Below, one piece after another: positions 46,026 through 55,377 of a stretch of 64,000 bases of DNA. Numbering within the stretch: position 1 is the stretch's first letter; each line of letters begins with the position of its first letter. Source of the stretch: Burkholderiaceae bacterium (GTDB lineage Bacteria > Pseudomonadota > Gammaproteobacteria > Burkholderiales > Burkholderiaceae_C). Both the position numbers and the translations under genes were made by a program. The notes beneath the pieces were generated by a model. That model did no database searches and was not told the origin of the DNA. It saw only the letters and a list, made by a program, of their open reading frames with translations. The stretch lies in the NCBI GenBank assembly GCA_913776825.1, contig CAJYPV010000026.1, positions 540,666 through 604,665 on the forward strand. The letters are read 5' to 3'.

Positions 46026-46513
46026 TGGAGGGGCAGGCCCGTCCCGACGATGCGCTCGCGACCATCGCGACCGGCGCGACCGACTGGGACTACCCCGGCC
46101 CGCACTGTCTGGCGGTCAGCCCGCAGGCCGCCGACATCGACGGGCTGAATCACACCAACAACGCGGTCTATGTGCAGTGGTGCGAGCGGGTGGCCTGGGC
46201 GCATTCGGAAGCGCTGGGCCTGGACCTGTCGGACTACCGCCGCCTGGACCGCGCGATGGCGCTGCGTCATGGCAGCTACGACTACCTGCTGCCTTCCTTC
46301 GAAGGCGAGGCGCTGATGCTCGGCACCTGGCTGACCGCCGGCGACGGCAAGCTGTCGATGACGCGACGCTTCCAGCTGCGCCGCGCCAGCGACGGACAGA
46401 CGCTGATGCGCGGCCGATGGGATCTGGTCTGCATCGAGATCAGCACCGGCCGGCCGCGCCGCATGCCGCCGGAGTTCGTGGCGGTCTATCAGGCGGCCGT
46501 GGTGCCGGCGTGA
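46025..46513 (+). CDS. Hotdog-fold acyl-CoA thioesterase (4HBT/YbgC-like)
   Basis: 162 residues; the motif DIDGLNHTNNAVYVQWCERV is the catalytic Asp-containing signature of the 4-hydroxybenzoyl-CoA thioesterase family, with core strands AMALRHGSYDYLLPS and FQLRRASDGQTLMRGRW. Substrate unknown. Starts within the stop codon of the META lipoprotein gene, so the two are coupled. Confidence 0.9.
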   Translation: MEGQARPDDALATIATGATDWDYPGPHCLAVSPQAADIDGLNHTNNAVYVQWCERVAWAHSEALGLDLSDYRRLDRAMALRHGSYDYLLPSFEGEALMLGTWLTAGDGKLSMTRRFQLRRASDGQTLMRGRWDLVCIEISTGRPRRMPPEFVAVYQAAVVPA

Positions 46514-46532
46514 GCCGGTCAGGCGCTCGCGC

Positions 46533-47435
46533 TCAGCCCAGGAAATCCTGCACCGCTTGCGCGAGCGCTTCCGGCTGGTCGTGGTGCATCATGTGCGCCG
46601 CCTGCTGCAGGGTGACCCGCTGCAGTTGAGGCACGACGCTCAGCCGGCTGTCGAAGTCCTCGCGCGGATAGCGGTCGCCCCACCATTGGCTGAGCTTCGT
46701 CTCGCTGCCCTCGACCCACAGCGTCGGCGCTTCGATGCGCGACCAGCAGGCCACCGCCTCCGCGCGGCGGTACAGGACGGGATTGGTCCGCTTGTGGGCG
46801 GGATCGCCCAGGATGTGCCAGCGGCCGTCCTCCCGTCGCTGCGACCAGTGCGGCGCCAGCCAGGCGGCCTTGTCCGGCGCCAGTCGCGGATTGGTTTTCA
46901 TCAGCCGGTCGGCCACGCCGGCCAGATCGTCATAGGTCTTCAGCTGCTGCGGCTGCTTCAGTTCATCCAGCCATTGCGCCAGGCGGGTGGGCGCCATCTC
47001 CGGGATGGTCTCGGGCAGACCGAAACCTTCCAGATTGATCAGCCGGCGCAAGCGCTGCGGCCGCACACCGGCGTAGGTCATGACGATGTTGCCGCCCATG
47101 CTGTGGCCCAGCAGATCCACCGGCGCGTCGGGACTGACCGCATCCAGCAGCGCATCCAGATCGCCGAGATAGTCCGGGAACCAGTAGGCATCGCTCGCGG
47201 GGCAGTCGGTGAGGCCGAAGCCGCGCCAGTCCATCGCCAGCACCGAGCGCTCGTCGCGGAAGGCATCCACCATGAACTGGAAGGACGCGCCCACATCCAT
47301 CCAGCCATGCAGCATCACCAGCAGCGGGCGGCGCCCGTCCGGCGGCGGACCCCAGCGCAGCACATGGTGGCGGAGACCGCGCAGCGTCAGGAATTCACTG
47401 CGATGCGGGCGGCGGACGTCGTAGGCAGGGCTCAT
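46533..47435 (-). CDS. Alpha/beta hydrolase
   Basis: 300 residues. LLVMLHGWMDVGASFQFM (oxyanion loop), nucleophile Ser in LLGHSMGGNIVMTY, and catalytic His in QAAHMMHHDQPEALAQ; the acid is probably an Asp/Glu before SETKLSQWWG. Resembles serine-hydrolase-like or epoxide-hydrolase-like family members; substrate unknown. ATG at 47435; an in-frame extension to 47984 overlaps the GNAT gene and is not coding. Convergent with the thioesterase gene. Confidence 0.9.
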   Translation of the reverse strand: MSPAYDVRRPHRSEFLTLRGLRHHVLRWGPPPDGRRPLLVMLHGWMDVGASFQFMVDAFRDERSVLAMDWRGFGLTDCPASDAYWFPDYLGDLDALLDAVSPDAPVDLLGHSMGGNIVMTYAGVRPQRLRRLINLEGFGLPETIPEMAPTRLAQWLDELKQPQQLKTYDDLAGVADRLMKTNPRLAPDKAAWLAPHWSQRREDGRWHILGDPAHKRTNPVLYRRAEAVACWSRIEAPTLWVEGSETKLSQWWGDRYPREDFDSRLSVVPQLQRVTLQQAAHMMHHDQPEALAQAVQDFLG

Positions 47436-47540
47436 GGACAGGCACTTTACGGCGCGTCGCGGCGCGGCGCTTTCGCCATGGAGACAATCACTCTCTGACT
47501 CCGACCCGCGCCTTCCTCTCCACTTCTGCCCGAAAGCCCC

Positions 47541-48128
47541 ATGACTGCCGCTGCCTCGCCTGTGCCTGCTTCCGCGTCCGCGTCCGCTTCTGCCTCCGCT
47601 GCCACGGCGCCCGCCGAGGGTTGGCCGCCGGAGACTCTCCACGGCTACACCCTGCGCCCCGCGCGTCCCGCCGATGTGCCGGCGCTGGTCGGCCTGATCG
47701 GCGAGTTGGCTGAATTCGAGCACCTCACCCATTTGCTGGAGGTCACGGCCGAGAAGCTGCATCCGCATCTCTTCGGCGATCGGCCGGTGGCGGAAGCGAT
47801 GGTGGCCGAACACGACGGTGGCACCGTCGTGGCCTTCGCGCTGACCTTCACCAATTTCTCGACCTTCCTGGCCAAGCCGGGTCTCTACCTGGAAGACCTG
47901 TATGTGCAGCCGGCCCATCGCGGCGCCGGACTGGGCCAGCGCATGCTGACCCGGCTGGCGCGGCTGGCGATCGAGCGCGGCCATGGCCGCTTCGAATGGT
48001 GCGTGCTGGATTGGAATGCCGACGCCATCCGCTTCTATGAGCGCATGGGGGCCACCATCCTGCCGGACTGGCGCATGTGCCGGCTCACCGGCGAGGCGCT
48101 GGCTGCCTTCGGCCGCGCGGCGCCTTGA
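47541..48128 (+). CDS. GNAT-family N-acetyltransferase
   Basis: 195 residues. Core GNAT motif: LYLEDLYVQPAHRGAGLGQR with acetyl-CoA loop R-G-A-G-L-G, and CVLDWNADAIRFYERMGA. Similar in size and motif to diamine (spermidine/thialysine) acetyltransferases. The N-terminus carries an Ala-Ser repeat (PASASASASASAA) encoded by a hexanucleotide run; a start at a later codon cannot be excluded. Divergent from the hydrolase gene at 47435. Confidence 0.9.
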   Translation: MTAAASPVPASASASASASAATAPAEGWPPETLHGYTLRPARPADVPALVGLIGELAEFEHLTHLLEVTAEKLHPHLFGDRPVAEAMVAEHDGGTVVAFALTFTNFSTFLAKPGLYLEDLYVQPAHRGAGLGQRMLTRLARLAIERGHGRFEWCVLDWNADAIRFYERMGATILPDWRMCRLTGEALAAFGRAAP

Positions 48129-48188
48129 GCTTGGCGGTCCGCGCCGAGCGCCGCTCAGCGCCCACGGCGGGCGCCTCGTGCGGCGCTA

Positions 48189-48533
48189 TCAGGCCAGCCA
48201 GTCGATCAGCAACGCGGGCGGACGGGCGATCAGCGCGCGCTCGCCATCGACCACGATCGGCCGCTGCAACAGGATCGGGTGGTCGACGATGGCCTGCAGC
48301 AGCTCGGCCTCGGTCTTGGCGGGATCGGCCAGGCCCAGCTCGGCATACGCGGATTCGGTCTCGCGCAGCAGCGCGCGAGCGGGCAGTTGCAACTGGGCGA
48401 GCAGCGTGGTGAGCGTGGCCAGCGAGGGCGGGCGCTGGAGATAGTCGATCACCTCGGGAGTCAGGCCTTGCGCCTGCAGCCAGGCCAGGGCCTCGCGTGA
48501 TTTGGAACAGCGGGGGTTGTGGAAGATCTGCAT
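48189..48533 (-). CDS. arsC: ArsC-family arsenate reductase (glutaredoxin type)
   Basis: 114 residues, thioredoxin-fold ArsC/Spx family. Catalytic Cys9 in FHNPRCSKSREAL and the C-terminal LQRPIVVDGERALIARPP are typical of the arsenate reductase branch (YfgD/ArsC). No ars operon partners; a general redox role is as likely as arsenic resistance. Confidence 0.9.
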   Translation of the reverse strand: MQIFHNPRCSKSREALAWLQAQGLTPEVIDYLQRPPSLATLTTLLAQLQLPARALLRETESAYAELGLADPAKTEAELLQAIVDHPILLQRPIVVDGERALIARPPALLIDWLA

Positions 48534-48631
48534 GCGCGCAGTGTAGGCAGCGGGTGCGGGCTTTCCATGACCGTCGCGGAGGCGGCGCTCGTTAGCATCC
48601 AGCCTCTTGTTCCTGTCCAGGAGGCTGCGGC

Positions 48632-50407
48632 GTGAAGACTGGCATCCCCTCGTCGGCCCCTCAGGGACCGGACGGCGACCCTTATCCGCAGATCCATGCG
48701 CGTTTTCGTTGGTCGCTGCCGGAGCGGATCAGCCTGGCGGAACTCTGCTGCGGCCGCTGGGCCCGCGACACCCCGGACGCGCCCGCGATCCTGTTTGACA
48801 GCGACAGCGGCTGCCGGGCGCACTACAGCTTCGGACAACTGCAGCGCGCGGCGAATCGTTTGTCCAATGCGCTGCGACGATGCGGCGTGAACGCCGGCGA
48901 CCGCGTCGCGCTGGTGATGCCGCAACGCTTCGAAACCGCCGTGGCGCACATCGCGCTCAACCAGTTGGGCGCGGTGGCGATGCCGCTGTCGCTGCTGTTC
49001 GGGCCGGAGGCATTGGCCTTTCGGCTGCGGGACAGCGGCGCCTGTCTGGCGATCGTGGAGACCGGCGCGTTGCCCGCGCTGCGCGAGGTGCGGGCCGACT
49101 GTCCGTCACTGCGCCACGTGCTGGCCGTGGGCGAGACCCGGCTGCAGCCCGATGAGCAGGACTGGATGCAGGCCCTGCAGGCGGAAGATGCCCGCTTCAG
49201 CGCCCGCGACAACGCGGCGGACGATCCCGCCATCCTGATCTACACCAGCGGCACCACCGGAGCGCCCAAAGGCGCGCTCATGCCGCAGCGTGCGCTGCTG
49301 GGCAACCTCACCGGCTTCATCGCCAGCCAGAACTGGTTCGGCTTCGATCCGCACGACCCCGCCGCGCCCAGCGATGCGGTCTTCTGGAGCCCCGCGGATT
49401 GGGCCTGGACCGGCGGCCTCATGGATGCGCTGCTGCCCTCGCTGTACTTCGGACGGCCGATCCTCGGCTATCAAGGCCGCTTCTCGCCGGAGAAAGCCTT
49501 CGAGCTACTGGAGCGCTATCAGATCACCCACACCTTCCTGTTCCCCACCGCGCTGAAGGCGATGATGAAAGCCGTGCCGCATCCGCGCGAGCGCTACACG
49601 CTGCGGCTGCAAGGGCTGATGAGCGCGGGCGAGGCGGTCGGCGATGCGGTCTTCCACTGGGTGCGAGACGAGCTCGGTGTGACCGTCAACGAAATGTTCG
49701 GCCAGACCGAGATCAACTATGTCGTCGGCAACTGCGAGCGGCTCTGGCCGGCGCGGGCCGGGAGCATGGGGCGGGCGTATCCGGGTCACCGCGTGGCGGT
49801 GATCGATGAGGCGGGAGAGGTCTGTCCGACCGACACGGTGGGCGAGGTCGCGGTGCATCGCTGCGATGCGCAAGGGGATCCAGACCCGGTGTTCTTCCTC
49901 GGCTACTGGAACAACGAGCCCGCGACGCGCGCCAAATTCACTGGCGATCCCGACAACAGCTGGTGCCGCACCGGCGACCTCGCGCGCATGGATGCGCAGG
50001 GCTATCTCTGGTACGAAGGACGCTCCGACGATCAGTTCAAGGTGGCCGGCTACCGCATCGGTCCGGGCGAGATCGAGAACTGCCTGGTGAAGCATCCGGC
50101 GGTGGCGAATGCGGCGGTCGTGCCCAAGCCGGACGCGGCTCGCGGCGCGACGGTGAAGGCGTTCATCGTGCTGGCGGCGGGGCATCGCGCGTCGCCGGCC
50201 TTGATCGCGGAATTGCAGGCCTTCGTGAAGGACCGGCTCGCGCCCTACGAATACCCGAAGGACATCGAATTCCTGGACAGCCTGCCGATGACGACCACCG
50301 GCAAGCTGCAGCGCCGCGTGCTGCGCCAACTGGAGCAGGAGCGCGCGGCCGAGGCCGCTGCCGCGACGGGCGAGGGGCTCAAGACGCCCGGGTCGATCTC
50401 AGCTTGA
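48632..50407 (+). CDS. Acyl-CoA synthetase (AMP-forming)
   Basis: 591 residues of the acetyl/medium-chain acyl-CoA synthetase group. P-loop IYTSGTTGAPKGAL, A5 motif NEMFGQTEINYVVGN, A7/A8 region WCRTGDLARMDAQGYLWYEG and R-S-D-D-Q-F-K-V-A-G-Y-R-I-G, and the catalytic Lys in PMTTTGKLQRRVLR. Start is a GTG at 48632 with AGGAGG about seven bases upstream. The end overlaps the convergent exported-protein gene by 29 bases. Confidence 0.93.
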   Translation: MKTGIPSSAPQGPDGDPYPQIHARFRWSLPERISLAELCCGRWARDTPDAPAILFDSDSGCRAHYSFGQLQRAANRLSNALRRCGVNAGDRVALVMPQRFETAVAHIALNQLGAVAMPLSLLFGPEALAFRLRDSGACLAIVETGALPALREVRADCPSLRHVLAVGETRLQPDEQDWMQALQAEDARFSARDNAADDPAILIYTSGTTGAPKGALMPQRALLGNLTGFIASQNWFGFDPHDPAAPSDAVFWSPADWAWTGGLMDALLPSLYFGRPILGYQGRFSPEKAFELLERYQITHTFLFPTALKAMMKAVPHPRERYTLRLQGLMSAGEAVGDAVFHWVRDELGVTVNEMFGQTEINYVVGNCERLWPARAGSMGRAYPGHRVAVIDEAGEVCPTDTVGEVAVHRCDAQGDPDPVFFLGYWNNEPATRAKFTGDPDNSWCRTGDLARMDAQGYLWYEGRSDDQFKVAGYRIGPGEIENCLVKHPAVANAAVVPKPDAARGATVKAFIVLAAGHRASPALIAELQAFVKDRLAPYEYPKDIEFLDSLPMTTTGKLQRRVLRQLEQERAAEAAAATGEGLKTPGSISA

Positions 50408-51272
50408 CGTAGAGCTTGGTGTTGCCGCCGGCCGGTGGCTGAAGTCGCGCCGCATCGGGCCAGCGCTCCTGACCGGTGAGGGAGGTGCAACTGCGCGCGG
50501 GCCGCTCGGGTTCGGTGGCGGAGGCCGATGCCGATGCCGATGCCGATGCCGACGCGCCAGCGGCCGGCTTGCGGGGATGGGCCAGGGAGGCGTCGGGCTC
50601 GCGCAGCTCCGGTTCGGCGCTCAGGGGCAGCGTCATGAGCTGGCCGCCTTCCCGCCAGTCCAGGCTCCAGTCGGGTCGATCGCTGCAGACCATCACGCCG
50701 TCGATCTGCGGAAACAGCCAACGCAAATACCAAGGCAGCAGTTCGGTGCGCACCCGTTGGCCCACCTTCACCACCCGCCGCACCACCGCCATGTCGAGCT
50801 GTTCGGGCGGCGTCGTCAGATCGATGCTGAGCCGAATCGCGGTCGATCCCTTCGGCACATTGGAGGCGAGCTCCATCGAGCTGGCCTCGCTGGCCGGAAA
50901 GGTCGGCAGTTCGAAGCGGCCTTCCGCATCCACCGGGATGGGGAGCGTCCGTTCGTCATCCATCAAGGCCATCCGGATCTGTGGAGGCAAGGCCTGACCC
51001 TTCTGGCCCGGCGTGAGGCGAAAGCGGCTGACGAAGAGACCTTCGCCTTCGGTGCGCAGCACGGTGAGGATCTGATTCAGCTGCTTGTAGGGGATCGAGA
51101 CACCGCGGCGCATGTCCGACTGCACCGTGGGCAAGGTGGTGGCGTCGCTCGCGGGGGAAGACGCCGCGACCGCGTCGGCGGTCGGGCCCGAAGCGGTCTG
51201 GGCCATCGCGGCCGTGATCGTGAAGGCCGACGCCAGCAGCGCCGTGGCGCGAAGGAAACCTGGATGGGGCAT
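50379..51272 (-). CDS. Exported protein of unknown function
   Basis: 297 residues. Clear signal peptide (LRATALLASAFTITAAMAQ, cleavage at AMA-Q). Not recognised. The central region includes RRGVSIPYKQLNQILTVL, FRLTPGQKGQALPPQIRMAL and LPWYLRWLFPQIDGVMVCSD. Toward the C-terminus is an Ala-Ser repeat (AGASASASASASASA) encoded by about five GCCGAT-type hexamers (50524-50553), then two Cys residues. Divergent from the aldo/keto reductase gene. Confidence 0.65.
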   Translation of the reverse strand: MPHPGFLRATALLASAFTITAAMAQTASGPTADAVAASSPASDATTLPTVQSDMRRGVSIPYKQLNQILTVLRTEGEGLFVSRFRLTPGQKGQALPPQIRMALMDDERTLPIPVDAEGRFELPTFPASEASSMELASNVPKGSTAIRLSIDLTTPPEQLDMAVVRRVVKVGQRVRTELLPWYLRWLFPQIDGVMVCSDRPDWSLDWREGGQLMTLPLSAEPELREPDASLAHPRKPAAGASASASASASASATEPERPARSCTSLTGQERWPDAARLQPPAGGNTKLYVKLRSTRAS

Positions 51273-51683
51273 GGATCAACCTTGTCTCGAAAGCAGGAAG
51301 CGAGCGTCACCGGGCGCACCAAGCGCGCACCGCAGCGACTGCTTAACGCGGACACCCGGCCCTGGGAGGACCGGCTGTCCGCAAAAGAAGGGGCGCGGGG
51401 CCGCTGCTGCGGCGCAAGCCATCGGCAGCGAGCGCACTCGGCGAGTGTCCGCTGAAGGGCGACCATCCCCACCGACCGTCTCCGCCTGGCTGCGCGACCC
51501 GACGCACGATGCGCGAGAACGCCGACCGCACCGATGAGCGCCCACCCAGGAGCGGCTCATGCACACTGGCGGTTTCGTGTCGGGCCACCCTGGGTGCGGG
51601 GCCGGCCTGGCGCGTTGCCAATCGCAACGAAAGGGCGCGCCGCTCGCCACCCCGGCGGCGTGAGCCCGAGATGGAGTCGCACG
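51273..51683. other. 411-bp divergent region; nothing specific seen
   Basis: Lies between the exported protein (minus) and the aldo/keto reductase (plus). Frames through it are extensions or shadows of the neighbours. No convincing promoter boxes or repeats found. Confidence 0.45.
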
Positions 51684-52742
51684 ATGCAACACATGTCCCT
51701 GGGCCGGTCGGACCTGTCGGTGAGCCGGATTGGATTGGGCACCATGACCTTCGGCGAGCAGGTCGATGAGGCCGGCAGCCACGCACTGATGGACCGCGCG
51801 GTCGACGCCGGCATCAACTTCCTGGATGCAGCCGAGATGTACCCGGTGCCGGCGCGCGCCGACACCTTCGGTCAGACCGAGGCCCTGATCGGCCGTTGGC
51901 TGCAGGCGCGGCCGGGGCTGCGGGACCGGCTGGTCATCGCCACCAAGGTGGCCGGCCCCTCGCGGGGCTATGACTGGATCCGCGACGGCAGCCAGGACCT
52001 CACTGCCGCGCAGATCGTGCAGGCCTGCGAGGACAGCCTGCGCCGGCTGCAGATCGAACGCATCGACCTCTACCAGATCCACTGGCCAGCCCGCCATGTG
52101 CCGATGTTTGGCGGGGTCTACTTCGATCCATCCAAGGACCGTCCGGTCAGCTCGATGCATGAGCAACTGGAGGCGCTCGCCCGTCTGCAGCGCGCGGGCA
52201 AGATCCGGCATGTCGGCCTCTCCAACGAAACGCCCTATGGCGTGAGCGAGTTCATCCACCTGGCCGAGCGCCACGACCTGCCGCGCGTGGTGAGCGTGCA
52301 GAACGCCTACAGCCTGGTGAACCGCGTGGTGGAAAACGGGCTGGACGAAGCGCTGTATCGGCACGGGGTGGGGCTGCTGGCGTATTCGCCGCTGGGCTTC
52401 GGCGTACTGACCGGAAAGTACGACGCCCACGGCTTGGCCGACCCCGCGCGTCCAGGCCGATTGGCGATCTTCGACAGCATGAAGAAGCAGCGCTGGGCAC
52501 GCCCGGATTCGCTGGCGGCGGCGCGGCGCTACAACGCCATCGCGCGGGATCTGGGTCTGAGCCCGGCGACGCTGGCGCTGGCCTGGGTCAGCTCGCGATG
52601 GCAGACCGCCAGCACGCTGATCGGCGTGACGACCGCGGCCCAGCTGGATGAAAACGTGGCGGCGCTCGGCCAGCCCTTGGCGGCGGAGACGCTCGCCCGC
52701 ATCGACCAGGTGCGTTGGGAAATCCGCGATCCGGCGCAATGA
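51684..52742 (+). CDS. Aldo/keto reductase (Tas-like)
   Basis: 352 residues, NADPH-dependent TIM-barrel oxidoreductase. Tetrad visible: Asp and Tyr in FLDAAEMYPV, Lys in VIATKVAG and His in DLYQIHWPAR. NADPH-binding C-terminal part has STLIGVTTAAQLDEN. The insert with PVSSMHEQLEALARLQRAGK is typical of the Tas/YajO group. ATG at 51684 matches the family start (MQHMSLGRSDLSVSRIGLG); a 50-codon in-frame extension upstream is not similar. Substrate unknown. Confidence 0.93.
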   Translation: MQHMSLGRSDLSVSRIGLGTMTFGEQVDEAGSHALMDRAVDAGINFLDAAEMYPVPARADTFGQTEALIGRWLQARPGLRDRLVIATKVAGPSRGYDWIRDGSQDLTAAQIVQACEDSLRRLQIERIDLYQIHWPARHVPMFGGVYFDPSKDRPVSSMHEQLEALARLQRAGKIRHVGLSNETPYGVSEFIHLAERHDLPRVVSVQNAYSLVNRVVENGLDEALYRHGVGLLAYSPLGFGVLTGKYDAHGLADPARPGRLAIFDSMKKQRWARPDSLAAARRYNAIARDLGLSPATLALAWVSSRWQTASTLIGVTTAAQLDENVAALGQPLAAETLARIDQVRWEIRDPAQ

Positions 52743-52788
52743 ATCCGTGGGCGGCCGCCGCCTCGCGGGGACGCCCGCGCGCGACGGG

Positions 52789-53004
52789 TCAGCCCAGCAC
52801 GCCGCCGTCGTCCAGCGCAGGCGGGCGCAGCAGGTCGGCATCCACCCCCATGGCCTCACTCGCCCGCTCGACCGCCTGCCACAACGACGGCGGCATCTGC
52901 AGGATGGCCTCCGGAGACGCCGCATTGGCAATCCAGGCGCCAATCTGATGGTGCTGCTCGGCGGTGATCAGGTCGAGGTTCAGCATCTCGTCGATGGTCT
53001 TCAC
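52789..53004 (-). CDS. Small uncharacterised protein
   Basis: 71 residues from the GTG at 53004, which has AAGGA seven bases upstream. KTIDEMLNLDLITAEQHHQI, then ILQMPPSLWQAVERASEAMG. Acidic, helical, no signal or membrane segment. I recall no named domain. Convergent with the aldo/keto reductase. Codon use is normal for the window, so I regard it as real. Confidence 0.6.
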   Translation of the reverse strand: MKTIDEMLNLDLITAEQHHQIGAWIANAASPEAILQMPPSLWQAVERASEAMGVDADLLRPPALDDGGVLG

Positions 53005-53167
53005 GGCATGTCCTTTGTCTGTCCGATACCGCCCGCGCGGCATCCGGTGATCACGGGTGACAGCCTACCAGCGGAGAGAAAACATCCGGGGGAGAAGGTT
53101 GGAATGGGGCGGGGTGGGGGGTGATGCTTTTGGTTGGCGCGTGACGGGTGGTTGGACGGGAGAGGCG

Positions 53168-53388
53168 GCTCTCCGCCTGCCGTCTCCGGCGCGCTGTCCA
53201 GGCAGACCGGCGCCCACTGTCCGCTCAGGCGTGTTCCACATTCGCTCCCAGTGGGCGCCGCTCCGCCCGGACTCGGGGGAGTGGCGCTTGGGGGGCGATT
53301 TTTTGGAGTGGGATTGGATGGGGGATGAGTTGGCGAGAGATCGCTCTCCGCCTGCCGTCTCCGGCGCGCTGTCCAGGCAGACCGGCGC
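53168..53388. repeat. 46-bp direct repeat pair
   Basis: 53168-53213 and 53343-53388 are identical over 46 bp (starting GCTCTCCGCCTGCCGTCTCC). The first copy runs straight into the hairpin at 53208; the second is followed by unrelated sequence, as if a hairpin-containing unit had been partly duplicated or truncated. Confidence 0.85.
53208..53260. repeat. Dispersed hairpin repeat, copy 2
   Basis: 12-bp arms 53208-53219 and 53249-53260 around a 29-base loop that matches copy 1 (15243-15271) at 28 of 29 positions. Same orientation on the plus strand as copy 1. Arm sequence CGGCGCCCACTG is also shared; the outer arm extension seen in copy 1 is not. Confidence 0.85.
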
Positions 53389-53416
53389 ACGATGGGAGAG
53401 GGGATCTTCTTGGGAC

Positions 53417-53971
53417 TCAGCGAGGGCTGGCCTGGTTGGCGGCCTGGGCCGCGCGGGCCTTGACCACGTAGCTGTTGTACGCGGGGATGGTGATCGCCGC
53501 GACGATGCCGATGATGCAGACGACGGGCAGCAGGAAGGCAAGGATGCGCACACCCGTGGTGTTGGGCGGCGGCGGCGGACCGAAGCGATTCGCGCCCTTG
53601 CTGCCCGGCACGAAGATCCACATCAGCGTGATCAGCGGCACGATCAAGGTGAGCGACCACCAGCCGCTCATGTCCAGGTCATGGCAACGCTTGATGCCGC
53701 ACAGCACGGTGAACCACATCAGCACCACGAAGCTCGTCACCATCACGACCGTTCCCGCCGTCTGGCCGGCCGCAGCGCCCAGCGCCGCCGTCAGCGCGCC
53801 GCTGACCACACTGTGAATCAGCGAGGCGCCAATGGTGTAGGCCAAATAGCGCAGGCGGCCGATGCGGCCCTTCGCCGAGAAATAGCGCAGCTCGCCGGGC
53901 GCGGCCGTCGGGGCGACGTCCTGCACATTGGCAACCGGCGGTGCGTACTGGTTGGATGCGTGATCGATCAT
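53417..53971 (-). CDS. DUF805 family membrane protein
   Basis: 184 residues from the ATG at 53971 (GAGGAGG upstream). After a 30-residue soluble start comes FSAKGRIGRLRYLAYTI, the DUF805 signature, then helices and KRCHDLDMSGWWSLTLIVPL. Unusually the C-terminus adds another helix with IIGIVAAITIPAYNSYVVKA, which looks like the start of type IV pilin-like sequences (pilin N-terminal helix), suggesting a fused tail. Last gene of the minus-strand cluster, 32 bp after DUF58. Confidence 0.8.
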   Translation of the reverse strand: MIDHASNQYAPPVANVQDVAPTAAPGELRYFSAKGRIGRLRYLAYTIGASLIHSVVSGALTAALGAAAGQTAGTVVMVTSFVVLMWFTVLCGIKRCHDLDMSGWWSLTLIVPLITLMWIFVPGSKGANRFGPPPPPNTTGVRILAFLLPVVCIIGIVAAITIPAYNSYVVKARAAQAANQASPR

Positions 53972-54003
53972 GGGTTCCTCCTCGTGGACTCGGAAAGGCA
54001 GGC

Positions 54004-55377
54004 TCAAAGCAGGCCCGCTCGTTTGACCTGGTGATAGCGGTTGACCAAGGTGGCGGCCAGCGCGCGCGGTTCGACATCCATCGACAACTTGTCATGGTCG
54101 ACCACCCGCGCGAAAGCATCCTGGCGCGCCTGCGACAGCAGATGAGCGCTCGCGACCGTCGCCGCATCCTCGGGGCTGTGGATGGGCTGAGCGGCCAGAC
54201 GACCCAGCGCGGTCTCCCGCAAGCTGGCCAACATCACCAGATGCCGACGACGCAGCAAGCGCAGCGCCGGTTGCAGCTCCGGCGAATCCTCGTCGCGGAA
54301 ATTGGTCAGGACGATCACCAGGGAGCGTCGGCGCAGCCGATGCGACAGCGTCTCGGCTGCGGCCAGATAGTCGGAATGATGGCCGCCCGGCTGCAGGTCA
54401 TGCATCTTGTTCATCAGCGCATTCAAGGTGGCCATGCCTTTGCGCGGCGCGAAATCGCGGTGCTCGCCGGCCTCGCCACCGAAGGTCATCGCGCCGACTT
54501 CATCACCCTCGCTGAGCGCGACATAGGCCAGCAGCATCAGCGCATCCAGCGCGTCATCGAAATGGCTGGTCTCGCCGGTGTGCAGCGTCTGCTCGTCCGC
54601 CCGCATGCGGCGGCCACAGTCCAGCAGGAACATCACGCATTGGTCGCGCTCGTCCTGGAACTCCCGCACGATCGGCTTGCGCTGCCGCAGCGACGCCTTC
54701 ACATCCAGATGCCGCAGCGGATCGCCGCGCCGGTACTCGGCGAGCTGCCGGAAGTCGGTGCCCTGACCGCGCTGGACAAAATTCTTGATGCCGATCTGCG
54801 CGAGCCGACGATCACCCGAGAGCCACGCATAACGCGCCAGGGCCGCGAAGTTGGGATAGATGCGCAACGACTGCGCCTCGCCCACCGTCTCCCGCACCTC
54901 GAAAAGCCCGGCCCGGCTGCGCCACAGCAACTGTGTGCGGCCCAGCGTGGCCACGCCCCGCTGACGAGCGGTCACCCGAAAAGCCAGCGGCGTTCGGGTG
55001 TGCGGCGCGAGATCGAGCGCGCGCGGCAGGCCGTCGATGTCGAACACCGGGTCTACCTCGTCGAACACCTGCGTCCGCCAGCGCAGCGGGCCTGGATTGA
55101 TGAGGTCCAGCTTCAGCTCCGTCGAGGCCCCGATCGCGAACGCGGCCGGCAGCCGACGCCGCACCTGCAGACCGGCGCGCCGCCATTGCCGCAGGCTGTG
55201 CCCGAGGTCGACCAGCGCCGCCAGCACCAGTCCCGCGACCAGGCCCAGCCCCAGCGGGGCCATGACCGACAGCGGCGCGCCCAGCGACAAGGCCACGGCC
55301 AGGCCCAGGCTCAGCCCGGCGAGCAGCCACAGGCTGGTCCGCGTGGGCAGGATGATGCGGCGGGCAGTGGCGTTCAA
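54004..55377 (-). CDS. DUF58 domain protein (vWA-like)
   Basis: 457 residues from a TTG at 55377 that overlaps the MoxR stop. Two N-terminal membrane helices (SLWLLAGLSLGLAVALSLG, MAPLGLGLVAGLVLAALV), then DUF58 with RQLAEYRRGDPLRHLDVKAS and a degenerate vWA/MIDAS region (VMFLLDCGRRM: D-x-S-x-S replaced by DCGRR). Works with MoxR ATPases in membrane-associated chaperone or metal-insertase-like systems. Confidence 0.88.
   Translation of the reverse strand: MNATARRIILPTRTSLWLLAGLSLGLAVALSLGAPLSVMAPLGLGLVAGLVLAALVDLGHSLRQWRRAGLQVRRRLPAAFAIGASTELKLDLINPGPLRWRTQVFDEVDPVFDIDGLPRALDLAPHTRTPLAFRVTARQRGVATLGRTQLLWRSRAGLFEVRETVGEAQSLRIYPNFAALARYAWLSGDRRLAQIGIKNFVQRGQGTDFRQLAEYRRGDPLRHLDVKASLRQRKPIVREFQDERDQCVMFLLDCGRRMRADEQTLHTGETSHFDDALDALMLLAYVALSEGDEVGAMTFGGEAGEHRDFAPRKGMATLNALMNKMHDLQPGGHHSDYLAAAETLSHRLRRRSLVIVLTNFRDEDSPELQPALRLLRRRHLVMLASLRETALGRLAAQPIHSPEDAATVASAHLLSQARQDAFARVVDHDKLSMDVEPRALAATLVNRYHQVKRAGLL

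Larger units (their letters stand above)
53044..53416. other. Repeat-rich intergenic region
   Basis: 373 bp without a supportable gene. It holds copy 2 of the dispersed hairpin (53208-53260) and a 46-bp direct repeat (53168-53213 and 53343-53388). The long frames across it are repeat translations. Confidence 0.7.
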
